A program made the translations under genes and the position numbers. 64,000 nt of DNA, taken from Adhaeribacter soli (GTDB lineage Bacteria > Bacteroidota > Bacteroidia > Cytophagales > Hymenobacteraceae). Positions 8,108 through 17,443 of the stretch are shown here, in pieces. The stretch lies in the NCBI RefSeq assembly GCF_008727925.1, contig NZ_VTWT01000001.1:124001-188000 (forward strand). Reading direction: 5' to 3'. The notes under the pieces are model-generated. The model did not search any database and had not been told where the DNA came from. It saw only the letters and a program-made list of their open reading frames with translations. Position 1 is the first letter of the stretch. Every line of letters begins with the position of its first letter.

Positions 8108-8648
8108 TTACAGAAATTTTGGTAGTTATCTTTTACAAAGGACGTTGCAGGTACACCTTCAAAATTAAGGAACATCGTGTAACTCCGGAAATTAAGGAGG
8201 CAGTTTGAAATAATAAATTTGAATTGTTTGAAATGGAAAGAGAGTTAATATGCCTTAAAGTATAAATGCTGAAAAACTGTCAAAGTTCGTACTTAAAGCC
8301 ACCTTGTCCGGTTTCTGGAAGGGAGACGGCCTAAAAGTGTTGCGGCAAGTATTATTTTCAAAACCAGTTGAGGATTTGTGAATTGGTTTTCAGAATAATT
8401 TTATTTCTAATGTTTTATCAAAAGGTAACCTGTTTTCTGCAATTGGGTTTCACCTCTACCCAAATTACCCCTTTATTTTTTTGATCCTTCCCTATCATTT
8501 TTCCGTAGTTCGGGCCGGTAATGAAACTTTAAAACCCAAGGTAAGTATTTATACCCTCGGAATTAAATGGCTGGATGCTAATTACCAGGCTTCAGTTCTT
8601 TAAGGGTTTTGTTCGAGTACATGTCTCACTTTAACTAAAAGAAGATTT
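8108..8648. other. Gene-free gap
   Basis: These 540 bases lie between divergent genes at 8107 (minus) and 8649 (plus). I find no supported ORF, hairpin or known repeat; the segment must carry promoters for both flanking genes, but no clear TAnnTTTG is seen. Confidence 0.5.
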
Positions 8649-9806
8649 ATGTTAGCAACCAATTACAGGGGAATCCGCCGCATTCGCGTCAGTGAGAAAC
8701 CCATGCCGGAGATCAAGCATCCGGAAGATGCCATTGTACGGATAGTGCGTTCCTGCATTTGCGGGTCCGACCTGCATTTATATAATGGCAATGTGCCCGA
8801 TACCCGGGTAGGCATGACCTTCGGCCACGAATTTGTCGGCGAAGTAGTGGAGATCGGCTCCGAAGTTACCAAGCTGAAGGTAGGCGATATGGTAATGGTG
8901 CCTTTCAATATAGCCTGCGGCCGCTGCCATTACTGCAAGCAGGGTTTGTTCGGTAACTGCCATGAAGCAAACTCGGAAGCTACGGCGGTGGGAGGGTTTT
9001 TCGGCTATGCGCATGTAGGTGGCGGTTACGACGGCGGCCAGGCAGAGTATGCAAGGGTCCCTTACGCTAACGTAAGTCCGACTGTAATTCCGCCGGGCAT
9101 GCATGTGGAAGATGCGGTGTTGCTAACCGACGTCGTGCCGACTGGTTACCAGGCTGCCGAAATGGGTGGTATTCAGAAAGGCGATACCGTGGTTGTTTTC
9201 GGGGCTGGCCCGGTAGGTATTATGGCTGCCAGATGCTCCTGGCTGTTTGGAGCGGGCCGGGTTATTGTGCTCGACGATATCGACTACCGCCTGGAATTTG
9301 TGAAGAACTATGCCAAGTGCGAAGCCTACAACTTTAAGAAAGATATGGATGATCCGGTGGTTTTCCTGAAAAAACAAACGGATTGGATGGGGGCCGATGT
9401 GGTGATTGATGCCGTAGGCGCTGAAGCAACAGGCAGTGCCCTGCAAACCATTACCGGCCGGAAAATGCTGCTTCAGGCAGGTTCAGCAACTGCCTTGCAT
9501 TGGGCTATCAACTCAGTTAAAAAAGGCGGTATCGTATCTATTGTGGGGGTTTACGGGCCTACAGATAACCTCGTGCCGATCGGTAATGCCATGAACAAAG
9601 GCCTTACCATCAGGGGCAATCAGACTGCCGTAAAACGCCACCTGCCTCGCCTCATTGAGCACGTGCAAAATGGTATTCTGGAACCAAGAAAAATTATTAC
9701 CCACCGCGTGCCATTGGAAGAAGCCGCCGACGCTTACCGGATCTTCTCCGATAAACTGGATAATTGTATAAAACCGGTACTTATTCCACCATCAGCCAGA
9801 GTGTAA
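8649..9806 (+). CDS. Zinc-dependent alcohol dehydrogenase (formaldehyde-dehydrogenase-like)
   Basis: This is a cytosolic medium-chain dehydrogenase, NAD(P)-dependent. The catalytic zinc ligands are Cys38 (CICGSD) and His60-Glu61 (GHEF). The structural zinc is bound by Cys90, Cys93, Cys96 and Cys104 (CGRCHYCKQGLFGNC). The Rossmann glycine motif is VVVFGAGPVG near residue 180. The length of 385 residues and the insertion around residues 285-305 resemble glutathione-independent formaldehyde dehydrogenase-like members rather than simple ethanol dehydrogenases. The natural substrate is not known. It is followed after 13 bases by a small membrane-anchored protein, so the two probably form an operon ending at the hairpin near 10.4 kb. 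Confidence 0.88.
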   Translation: MLATNYRGIRRIRVSEKPMPEIKHPEDAIVRIVRSCICGSDLHLYNGNVPDTRVGMTFGHEFVGEVVEIGSEVTKLKVGDMVMVPFNIACGRCHYCKQGLFGNCHEANSEATAVGGFFGYAHVGGGYDGGQAEYARVPYANVSPTVIPPGMHVEDAVLLTDVVPTGYQAAEMGGIQKGDTVVVFGAGPVGIMAARCSWLFGAGRVIVLDDIDYRLEFVKNYAKCEAYNFKKDMDDPVVFLKKQTDWMGADVVIDAVGAEATGSALQTITGRKMLLQAGSATALHWAINSVKKGGIVSIVGVYGPTDNLVPIGNAMNKGLTIRGNQTAVKRHLPRLIEHVQNGILEPRKIITHRVPLEEAADAYRIFSDKLDNCIKPVLIPPSARV

Positions 9807-9819
9807 AAATACCTTAACC

Positions 9820-10344
9820 ATGGAAAAAACAATGAAAGATTATTCGCATATTAAAGGGTGGGGCATCGATTACGACCCGGAGAACGACCCGACTTACCCA
9901 ATGAAACCGCACCGGACAGATGCAGAACAAACAGGTTACAGTTGGGAAAGGCCAACCCAGCAAGTACAAGATATGGAAATTCTGAAATCTATTGAACGTC
10001 CGAACATAACTGCCGTTTTTGGCACCTCGACCCCGCCCAAGTATTTGAGTGGCATGATCCGGCGTTACGCCTACAAATACAGTGAATCGAGCTGGGCCCA
10101 TTGGTTTCCATTAGTACTGGCAGACAGGGTAAGCATGGTAGAAGGCATTGTGGAGGATCTTGCTCACGGCCATGTTCCTAATATATTAGGTGAAAAAGGT
10201 TACAAAGGCAAATTCAAGCACGACAAAGTAGGCACTATTTCCCGCTTAGCAGTAGGTACCCTTTTGATCGGCGGGGCCATTATGCTGCTGAACGGAAACG
10301 GTAAAAAGAAGAAGAAAGACAAGCTCAAACGCTATTCTTCGTAA
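9820..10344 (+). CDS. Conserved hypothetical, C-terminal membrane segment
   Basis: I do not recognise a named family, but this 174-residue protein has the look of the small partner that follows zinc alcohol dehydrogenases in Bacteroidota. The N-terminal third is polar and aromatic (GWGIDYDPENDPTYPMKPH). The middle (about 65-110) resembles a short helix bundle with WAHWFPLVLADRVSMVEG. A single membrane helix lies near 142-160 (LAVGTLLIGGAIMLL), followed by a lysine-rich tail. The positive tail favours a cytoplasmic C-terminus. A role anchoring or assisting the dehydrogenase is inference from position alone. Confidence 0.7.
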   Translation: MEKTMKDYSHIKGWGIDYDPENDPTYPMKPHRTDAEQTGYSWERPTQQVQDMEILKSIERPNITAVFGTSTPPKYLSGMIRRYAYKYSESSWAHWFPLVLADRVSMVEGIVEDLAHGHVPNILGEKGYKGKFKHDKVGTISRLAVGTLLIGGAIMLLNGNGKKKKKDKLKRYSS

Positions 10345-10384
10345 AAAAAAGTATCGCTTCCTGAAACAGTACTGCAAACAAGCT

Positions 10385-10419
10385 AAAAAGTGCCGGGATT
10401 TAAATGCCCGGCACTTTTT
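10385..10419 (+). terminator. Rho-independent terminator
   Basis: A 13-bp perfect stem (10385-10397 with 10407-10419, AAAAAGTGCCGGG) with a nine-base loop ends in T6, 40 bases after the stop of the gene ending at 10344. Confidence 0.85.
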
Positions 10420-10574
10420 TATTTCAGAAGGATTGAAAATTAATTAAGGGAAATAAAGATTATGTTGCGCTGCCCATAGCTTTTGAAAATGCCTTGCCAT
10501 TTGGTAGCGGGAGGGAGGCGAACTCTGGGATAGCCGTCACGTATTGCTTAAGTATAGGCAAATTGGATTTTCGT

Positions 10575-11171
10575 ATGAAGTTTTTTAAGGCATTTCTTTT
10601 CTGTTCAGGAGCTTTGGCCTGGAGTTTAGCAGGCTGCAGCACTACCAATCCGGAAGCTACCTCCACTGCGCCTGGCCCTCGCGATGCCGCTCCCCGTACG
10701 GTAGCTGTAATCGACAGCGGTGCGATTTCGTCGGAAGTCCCTGTCGACACTACCAGTTTCCCGGTGGTAGCTGCCAGCAACGACCTTTTCGAATTTCTGA
10801 GCTGTAACTTGGCGCAAAACAAGGCGAAGCATCCGGACGTCAAAACCTTTGCCGGGCAAATGATCTCGGAGCACACCAAAACCTTGAACCAGTTAAAAAG
10901 CTTTGGCAGAGACAAGAATCTTTCCCTTGCAACCTCGCCTATTCCGATGCACCAGCGCATGATTGCCCGGCTGGAGCGCGAAAATGCCAACGACTTCGAC
11001 GAAACGTTTATGGAAATGCAGGTTTCGGCTCACGAGCAGGCAATTACGCTTTTCGAAACAGCTGCCAAAACTGACACCGATCCGGATCTTCGGGCCTTCG
11101 CGGCCAAAACCCTACCTGTATTAAGAATGCACCTCGATATGGCGCGTAAAACAAAAGCTAAGGTAGATTAA
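10575..11171 (+). CDS. DUF4142 lipoprotein
   Basis: I start the gene at the ATG at 10575 because it places a lipoprotein signal first: MKFFKAFLFCSGALAWSLAGC, with the lipobox LAGC at residues 18-21. The frame is open further upstream to 10494, but that extension would bury the signal. After a Pro/Thr/Ala linker, the DUF4142 helical bundle starts at LFEFLSCNLAQNKAKHPDVK, with FAGQMISEHTKTLNQLK and a second pair of helices carrying SAHEQAITLF. The family is related to ferritin-like four-helix bundles (predicted), but its role is unsettled. It is a monocistronic, probably periplasm-facing lipoprotein. Confidence 0.85.
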   Translation: MKFFKAFLFCSGALAWSLAGCSTTNPEATSTAPGPRDAAPRTVAVIDSGAISSEVPVDTTSFPVVAASNDLFEFLSCNLAQNKAKHPDVKTFAGQMISEHTKTLNQLKSFGRDKNLSLATSPIPMHQRMIARLERENANDFDETFMEMQVSAHEQAITLFETAAKTDTDPDLRAFAAKTLPVLRMHLDMARKTKAKVD

Positions 11172-11507
11172 ATCTTTTTCTAAGTAAGAGGACGTTGGTA
11201 TCGGGATTGAAAATGTGTAAAATCCTGTAATTCAAATAGGTTGTGTAATTTGTTTGTCTTTCAGGTTAAGTAGTTACTTGGTTCCTGCTACTTATTTACT
11301 ATGACTTGTTTCCATGCCGTACTTTTTTGCCTGAATGGGTGCTTACGCGAACGTAAAACAAGGTAAGTTTAGGAATCAGCTCCCTTTTAGATTTGCCGCT
11401 GGCATTAGCCTGGTGCTCCCTACAGTTATAAGGATATAAATTCAGTGAACAGGTATTGATTGCCTTTAATGATAATATTCCTCACCGTCTGCTTTAGCTG
11501 GGATTAA
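11172..11507. other. Gene-free gap with repeat fragment
   Basis: No ORF is supported here. Near 11482-11500 the sequence ACCGTCTGCTTTAGCTGGG repeats half of the CCGTC-TTTAGCTG hairpin found near 4.55 kb. Otherwise I see nothing. Confidence 0.5.
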
Positions 11508-11900
11508 CTAATTATAAATGCCCGTATGAAAGCGGATGAGCTGAATATCTTCCGACTTTATAGGTTTATGAATAAAAGCCGCCACCAGGTCGTAATCTTT
11601 CGACCGCATTTCATCATTCAGGTCGAGGGAAGAGGTTAAAATGTAGATCTGGGTCCGGCTTTTTAACCTTGCGGCCTGGGGGGAAAGCGCATCCAGAAAT
11701 TCCCAGCCGCTCATTACCGGCATGTTCAGGTCCAGGAAGATTACCTGCGGCAGTAAATAATCCGGGCATTGCTCTAATGAGGTTAATGCTTCTTCGGCTG
11801 AAATAAAGGTCTGCACTTCTTCACAAAGCCCTTCCCGTACAAGCCAATGCCTGGTCAGAAAAGTGCTTAATTCATCGTCATCTATTAGAAATACATTCAT
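11508..11900 (-). CDS. Single-domain response regulator
   Basis: The 130 residues are one receiver domain: acidic pocket D7-D9 (LIDDDE), phosphoacceptor Asp57 (IFLDLNMPVMSG), switch Thr89 (ILTSS) and Lys112 (HKP). There is no output domain, so it acts by protein interaction or as a phosphate sink. The gene starts eight bases after the stop of the PAS kinase gene and is surely co-transcribed. Sequence features (DDDELSTFL, DLNMPVMSGWEFL) match the CheY-like proteins often paired with multi-PAS kinases in Cytophagales. Confidence 0.9.
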   Translation of the reverse strand: MNVFLIDDDELSTFLTRHWLVREGLCEEVQTFISAEEALTSLEQCPDYLLPQVIFLDLNMPVMSGWEFLDALSPQAARLKSRTQIYILTSSLDLNDEMRSKDYDLVAAFIHKPIKSEDIQLIRFHTGIYN

Positions 11901-11908
11901 GTTCTTGC

Positions 11909-14455
11909 TTATTTCAGTTGAATTAAAAAAGTGGTGCCATTGTCCACTTGGCTGCTTACTTCAATCTGACCGCCCATGGCTTCGATGTGGGTTTTCACCA
12001 GAAACAAACCAATACCCCGGCCTTCGGTGTGGTGGTGGAACCGTTTGTAAAGTTTAAAGACCTGGTCCCCGGCTTTTTGCAGATCGAATCCCGAACCATT
12101 ATCCGAGAAGGAAATAGTAGTGCCCTTAAAGCCCTGCTCCGTGGTTGCGATGGTAATTTGCAGGCGGCGCTCCGGCGAACGGTATTTAATGGCATTGGAA
12201 AGCAGGTTGTAAAACACGCTGTGCAGGTAGGTTTTATTGCCGTGCACGAGCGTGCCTTCCTTAATGTCCAGCTTTACCTCAGCCTGGCAGCTTTCCAAAG
12301 ACTCCTGCAGGCTGGCTACAGCCTTGCGGCAATTGGCGGCCAGGTCTACTTTTTCCAGGCCAATGTTGTCTTTATTGTCCCGGATGGATAGGATCTGGTT
12401 CAGGTCTTTTAAAACGCCATCCAGGCGGAAAACACTCGTCTTCAGGTTGGCCAGCATTTCCCGGAAAACCGGCGTGTCGGGGTTGGTTTCGGTCAGTACC
12501 TGGGCGTAGCCCATGGCGTTTGCCACCGGGCCCCGGAGATTGTGCGATACAATGTAGGTGAACTGCTGCATATCGCGGTTTTGCCGGTAGAGGTCTTTGG
12601 TTAGCTGTAACTGGGCGGCTTCGGCTTCTTTGCGGTAGGTAATATCGGTTTGGATAACAATGTAGCGGCTCAGCTTGCCTTCGTTGTTCAGCACCGGCGA
12701 AAAATCGAGGGCGAACCAAAGCTTTTCGCCGGTCTTTTTGTAATTCAGGATCTCTTCCCGGAAAGGTTTGTGAAATTGCAGGTTATTTTTTATCCGGGCA
12801 GATACGGCCTGATCGGTATCCGGGCCGTGCAGCAAATGCCCTGCATTCTGGCCGATGGCTTCGGCTGCCGTATAGCCCGTCAGGTTGGTAAAGCCTTCGT
12901 TCACCCATTCAATTATCTTTCCGGCATCTATAAAAATTACCCCGTTTATAGTTTTATTGGCCACCAGCGAAAGTTTTTCCAGTTCCTGCCGGGCTTTTAC
13001 CTTTTCGGTTACGTCGGTAAAATAAACTGAAAGGCCTTCTTCGGAAGGAAAAACCCGGACTTCAAGCCAGATAAGTTTATGGTTCAGGAAGATCTCGAAA
13101 TGAATTGATTCCCCGGTTTCGGCGGCCTGTTTTAATTGCTTAAAGTATTTTTTATAGGCTTTGCCCAGGTTTAGAACCGATAATTTCTGTCCGATCAGGT
13201 CGTTGCGGTCTACGCCCAGCACCCGGGCAAATTCGCTGTTTATGGAAGTGAAATGCCAGTTGCGGTCCAGCGTAAAAAAGGCATCCGTTATGCTTTCGAA
13301 AATGGTATTCAGTTTCTGGGCCTGCCGCTGTACCGTTTTATAGTAGGTGGTTACCTGGGTAATGTCTTTGGCAATGGTGTAAACGGCAGCTATTTCGGAA
13401 CCGATCTTTACCGGTATTTTATTTACTTCCAGTATGCGGTTTTCCTGCCCGCAAACGGGTAATTCGAGCTCGAACTTTAATTTGTTGCCTGCAAGCACCC
13501 GTTGGATCATTTCTTTGCATACGGGTACTAAATCGGCCGGCAGGAAAGAGTAAATGGAATGGTTTACCACATCGGCTTTCTGCACGCCGAACTTATGCAG
13601 CAGGGCCGGGTTTACGTCCAGCACCATGCCGTTGCGATCTTCCAGCAGAATGGTGCTGGGGTTGTTCTCGAAAAGCGCTTTGAAACGTTGTTCGCTTTCC
13701 TGCAGCTGCTGCCTGGTTTGGATGCGCTCGGTAATATCGTGGGAGGTAACGATCAGGGCATTGATCTTCGGGTTATACAACTGGTTAATTACGGTTACTT
13801 CCACCCAATGCCAGTTTCCGGTTGCATCCCTGAACCGTAATTCCGGGATCTGAATCGGCTGGGTAGCTGCCAGGGTTTCAGCTAAAAGCGCCTGTAATTT
13901 TGCCAGATCTTCCGGGTGGGTGAATTCCAGAAAGCTCCGCCCCAACAGGTTTTCCGGACGATAACCCAGGGAAGTTAAAGCATTTGATGAACCGCCGATG
14001 TAAATATATTCCCCTTTTTCATTAATCAAAGCGGCCATGTCGGTGCCGTGGGCAACCAGGATCCGGTACAAGGCTTCATGCCGAAATTCCCCGGTTTGCA
14101 CAATATTTTTTGCCGGCAACTCTCTGCCGATTGCCACCAGAGCGCCTTCTTCCCCCGAAGGGGAAAGGGACCACTGAATTCTTTTCCATTCTCCGGTTCT
14201 GTGTTGCAGTTGCGTTTCAAACAAGGGTGCTGCCAATCCCTGGGTTAGCCGGTCGAAGCCCTGCCGCATCGTTTCCCACCCGGAAGCGGAGCAAAGTGTT
14301 TTAATTGACCGGCCCGTAAGCTCTTCCGGCAGGAAGCCGGTTAAGGGGTAAACCCCGCCGCCAGAGAAAAGGAATTCCCCATCCTGATTTAAAACGCATA
14401 TCAGATCGTTCGCGCATGAACATACGCTTGCCAAAAAATCATAATTCTGATTCAT
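11909..14455 (-). CDS. Cytosolic multi-PAS sensor histidine kinase
   Basis: The 848-residue protein has no signal or membrane segment. I count five PAS-type domains at roughly 10-110, 125-245, 253-368, 383-485 and 493-610; three end with the DITxR/DVTEK signature of PAC motifs. The HisKA domain follows, with phosphoacceptor His638 in VSHNLRGPV, where Asn replaces the usual Glu after His; this variant is usual in this kinase subgroup. The HATPase shows NLLSNAIKY, DNGSGF and GRGIGLFLVK. It presumably senses an intracellular signal or a cofactor and phosphorylates the receiver protein encoded directly downstream. Confidence 0.9.
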   Translation of the reverse strand: MNQNYDFLASVCSCANDLICVLNQDGEFLFSGGGVYPLTGFLPEELTGRSIKTLCSASGWETMRQGFDRLTQGLAAPLFETQLQHRTGEWKRIQWSLSPSGEEGALVAIGRELPAKNIVQTGEFRHEALYRILVAHGTDMAALINEKGEYIYIGGSSNALTSLGYRPENLLGRSFLEFTHPEDLAKLQALLAETLAATQPIQIPELRFRDATGNWHWVEVTVINQLYNPKINALIVTSHDITERIQTRQQLQESEQRFKALFENNPSTILLEDRNGMVLDVNPALLHKFGVQKADVVNHSIYSFLPADLVPVCKEMIQRVLAGNKLKFELELPVCGQENRILEVNKIPVKIGSEIAAVYTIAKDITQVTTYYKTVQRQAQKLNTIFESITDAFFTLDRNWHFTSINSEFARVLGVDRNDLIGQKLSVLNLGKAYKKYFKQLKQAAETGESIHFEIFLNHKLIWLEVRVFPSEEGLSVYFTDVTEKVKARQELEKLSLVANKTINGVIFIDAGKIIEWVNEGFTNLTGYTAAEAIGQNAGHLLHGPDTDQAVSARIKNNLQFHKPFREEILNYKKTGEKLWFALDFSPVLNNEGKLSRYIVIQTDITYRKEAEAAQLQLTKDLYRQNRDMQQFTYIVSHNLRGPVANAMGYAQVLTETNPDTPVFREMLANLKTSVFRLDGVLKDLNQILSIRDNKDNIGLEKVDLAANCRKAVASLQESLESCQAEVKLDIKEGTLVHGNKTYLHSVFYNLLSNAIKYRSPERRLQITIATTEQGFKGTTISFSDNGSGFDLQKAGDQVFKLYKRFHHHTEGRGIGLFLVKTHIEAMGGQIEVSSQVDNGTTFLIQLK

Positions 14456-14838
14456 TTACCCAGTAACTGGTATTTAATCTGTTAAATATATTTAATTGGA
14501 TTATTTGAGCTTTAGTAAATTTTGTTATTTTTAATTTTTCTTAGTAGGTGAGGAAGTCGGGCGTTATGAGTGGATGGGGTGAGATTATATCTATTTGCGT
14601 ACGTTTTATTAAAACCAGGGGTAAAACTAGGAATAATATGAAAGATTACATAATGTTCTTGTCCGGTTTTTTTTCTTTTCAGGAAATGTAAAAAATATAA
14701 CGTTCGAAAATATCAGAACCGGAAGCTTTTTGTAAATAAATCCAGTTTTGTATTAAAAGGAAGAACATGAAGATGGCATGAAAAAACAAGCCGGTTTACC
14801 TGGCTGTAAATTTAGAGCTGTCTTTGTAAGCCAGTTTA

Positions 14839-14921
14839 GTTGAACACGATTTTAAAGATTGAGAAGATAGACAGGATTCCATGTCATAGGAATTAATTAA
14901 AATTCAGCAGAAAGGCGAGGG
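14839..14921 (+). repeat. Half copy of the TTGTCTGAAC element
   Basis: TTGAACACGATTTTAAAGAT followed by GAGAAGATAGACAGGATT matches the left arm of the 2414-2687 element, and AATTCAGCAGAAAGGCGAGG (14901-14920) matches its interior. I find no matching right arm, so this copy is truncated. It lies in the 14456-15218 gap, where no gene is supported. Confidence 0.65.
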
Positions 14922-15011
14922 ATACTTAGAAGATAGAAAATTGCTGGTACTCCATAAGGGTTAAAGTGCCGGGTACTAGCCAATGCCGTTGTTGCGTGTT
15001 TTCACCATAGC

Positions 15012-15826
15012 AATTTGCTTGACGGGATTTGTAATTACTACTGTACGAAAAGCAGATTATCCTATTGATAATCAGTAATATATAAACAGTTTGTATTTGT
15101 AAATATTTGTTTAAGCCATAATAATTGAGCTAATGCATTGCGAATGAGTGTTGTAGGCTTATGCCTAAATCCAGAAACGACAAGCCCAGAAAGCAATAAC
15201 CTGTAAAAAAAGCAGAAAATGACGGTAGATAAGCTTTTGTCCTACTTGCCGGACTCCGTGATAGCAGCATACCGGTATGTTTCAGGGCAGCTTTTTGATA
15301 AGTACTTTATGGGTGATAAGTACTTTATGGGCAGCCAGGATAAAAAGAGCCTGACCATTAAAAGCTTCGACTCTACGATGGTAGCAGCCTCGGCAGTACT
15401 TTTGAAAGAAGGAATGCCAGTGGGCAGGAAGCTTAAAGAAGGCTTAGGAAAAAAGCAGGTAAAATTCAGCATCAGCCTTAGCAATGGTTTTCCGGTGGAG
15501 GCCGCTTTAGCCGGGAAACAAGCTTATCTGAGTGAAGATGTTGCCTTGGGGTAATTTGTGTTAAAGACCAGTAACTTAAAGAGCAGCAGGTGCTTGTTTT
15601 TGACCGGGGCATCAGCAGCCGTGATTTTGGTGTAAAGGAAAGAAAACAAGATCTCAAGTTATAAGATTGCTAAAGAGAAATTTACAGATGAGTTAGAAAT
15701 GTAAATGATAAAATTCCTGGTAGTTCAATACAATGGAGATCCTAATAAAGTAAGACAACTTATTGGCTATCATAAGCTTTGGTGACTTTTCGTGCAATAG
15801 TGATTTGTAATCCCGTCAAGCAAATT
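15012..15826 (+). mobile_element. Decayed IS4-type insertion sequence
   Basis: AATTTGCTTGACGGGATT (15012-15029) and its exact inverse AATCCCGTCAAGCAAATT (15809-15826) bound a segment that contains a broken IS4-type transposase. The right end plus about 27 more bases recurs near 59.47 kb, so the exact boundary is uncertain: the 18-base ends may be terminal repeats, or part of a longer dispersed repeat that flanks the insertion. Confidence 0.6.
15219..15670 (+). pseudogene. IS4-family transposase remnant, frameshifted
   Basis: The first frame (15219-15554) carries the core with the first catalytic Asp, SFDSTMVAASAVLL, then KKQVKFSISLSNGFPVEAAL and YLSEDVAL, the usual IS4 order. After the TAA at 15552, the next conserved block, QVLVFDRGISSRDFG (second catalytic Asp), is in another frame and ends soon after, so at least one frameshift is present. 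The N-terminal and C-terminal thirds of a normal transposase (350-400 residues) and the final Glu motif are missing. An 18-base tandem duplication (GATAAGTACTTTATGGG twice, 15297-15332) inserts DKYFMG a second time. It cannot be active. Confidence 0.75.
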
Positions 15827-16135
15827 CTAATTATTAATTTGGTCGAGTGCTAGCAGTACGCCGGTCTGTGCGCCACAGACCGGGATGGAAAGTTCTGCTA
15901 ATTTTAAGATCTGTCATGGGTAGCCTGGCCGAGGAAACTTATGGGACTGCATAGTGGGAATTAATTGTAAGACAAATCTCGGTACGCTTGCTTTATCATA
16001 GAAGTATGTATAAGTTTCCTCAACTTCGTTCGTGATGACCAAATAAATTGGAAATCAAAGACCTGAGTGCGTACAAAACAAAAAGTCCGCAACTTCTACA
16101 AATTGCGGACTTTTTTAGCTTACGAATATATCCTT
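15671..16135. other. Gene-free gap with palindromes
   Basis: Holds the right end of the IS remnant, the perfect palindrome CGGTCTGTG-CGC-CACAGACCG (15862-15882) and the murA terminator. No gene is supported. Confidence 0.55.
16081..16114 (-). terminator. Terminator after murA
   Basis: A 12-bp stem AAAAGTCCGCAA/TTGCGGACTTTT (16081-16092, 16103-16114) with A- and T-tracts on both sides lies 22 bases beyond the murA stop. Confidence 0.8.
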
Positions 16136-17443
16136 TTAAATCCGGGTAATTTGCGCGCCCAAGGCATTCAGGCGCTGGTCTATTTTCTGATAACCTCTAT
16201 CAATTTGTTCCACGTTGTCGATCACGCTTTTGCCGTCAGCAGATAGGGCGGCAATTAGAAGTGCAACCCCGGCGCGGATATCCGGCGAGGTCATGCGGAT
16301 GCCGCGTAAACTTACCTGTTTGTTGTGGCCGATAACGGTAGCACGGTGCGGATCGCAAAGGATGATCTGAGCACCCATATCGATCAGTTTATCGACGAAG
16401 AACAGGCGGCTTTCGAACATTTTCTGGTGGATGAGTACCGTTCCTTTAGCTTGCGTCGCTACTACAAGTGCAATACTGAGTAAGTCAGGGGTGAAGCCCG
16501 GCCAGATCTGATCGGCAATGGTTAAAATGCTGCCGTCGATGTAGGTTTCGATGGTGTAGTTTTCCTGGGTTGGGATGTAAATATCGTCGCCGCGGAATTC
16601 CATTTTAATACCCAATTGGCGGAACGTATCCGGAATTAAACCAAGCTCCTGGATCTGGCAGTTTTTGATCGTGATTTCCGATCCGGTCATAGCGGCCATG
16701 CCGATGAAGGAACCGATCTCGATCATGTCCGGCAGCAGCTTATGCGTAGTGCCGCCCAGTTTCTCCACGCCTTCAATGGTTAGCAGATTCGAGCCGATGC
16801 CGGAAATTTTGGCGCCCATGCGGTTCAGCATTCTGCAAAGCTGTTGCACGTAAGGCTCACAGGCGGCATTGTAGATCGTGGTCAGGCCTTCGGCCATTAC
16901 CGCGCCCATCACAATGTTGGCAGTACCGGTAACCGAAGCCTCGTCCAGCAGCATGTAGGTGCCTTTCAGGCGGCCGTTGGCATTGATGTGGAAGAACTCG
17001 TCGGAGGAATCGTATTTGAATTTTGCGCCCAGTTTTTCCAACCCGATAAAATGCGTATCCATCCGGCGACGGCCGATCTTATCGCCCCCCGGTTTCGGGA
17101 GTTTGCACATGCCGAAACGTGCCAGCATCGGGCCCATGATCATCACGGAACCGCGGATTGCCCGGCCCAAATTGACAAACTGCTTGCTTTCCAGGTATTC
17201 GAGGTTGATGTTCCGGGCCTCAAACGTATAGGTTTCCTCGTCTTCGCGGGTAACGGTAACGCCCATTTCGCTGAGCAGCTGGATGAGCTTTTGTACGTCG
17301 ACGATGTCGGGGATATTGGTAATGGTAACGGGTTCTTCGGTTAAAAGTACGGCGCAAATAACCTGTAGCGCCTCGTTCTTAGCGCCCTGCGGGGTTATTT
17401 CGCCGCTTAATTTCCGGCCCCCGATTACTTCAAAAGATGCCAT
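16136..17443 (-). CDS. murA: UDP-N-acetylglucosamine 1-carboxyvinyltransferase
   Basis: MurA transfers enolpyruvate from PEP to UDP-GlcNAc, the first committed step of peptidoglycan synthesis in the cytosol. The 435 residues include QGAKNEAL with Lys22 (same number as E. coli), GPMLARFG at 104-111, and the flexible active-site loop PGGDKIGRRRMDTH. The position of the E. coli catalytic Cys115 is Asp here (D121), a substitution known in mycobacterial and chlamydial MurA to keep activity but prevent alkylation by fosfomycin. The ATG follows the stop of the DUF4290 gene directly (TAAATG), so translation is coupled. A terminator follows the gene. Confidence 0.95.
   Translation of the reverse strand: MASFEVIGGRKLSGEITPQGAKNEALQVICAVLLTEEPVTITNIPDIVDVQKLIQLLSEMGVTVTREDEETYTFEARNINLEYLESKQFVNLGRAIRGSVMIMGPMLARFGMCKLPKPGGDKIGRRRMDTHFIGLEKLGAKFKYDSSDEFFHINANGRLKGTYMLLDEASVTGTANIVMGAVMAEGLTTIYNAACEPYVQQLCRMLNRMGAKISGIGSNLLTIEGVEKLGGTTHKLLPDMIEIGSFIGMAAMTGSEITIKNCQIQELGLIPDTFRQLGIKMEFRGDDIYIPTQENYTIETYIDGSILTIADQIWPGFTPDLLSIALVVATQAKGTVLIHQKMFESRLFFVDKLIDMGAQIILCDPHRATVIGHNKQVSLRGIRMTSPDIRAGVALLIAALSADGKSVIDNVEQIDRGYQKIDQRLNALGAQITRI

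Noticed and set aside
10494-10574. Upstream extension of the DUF4142 gene
   Set aside because: It would bury the lipoprotein signal that begins at 10575.
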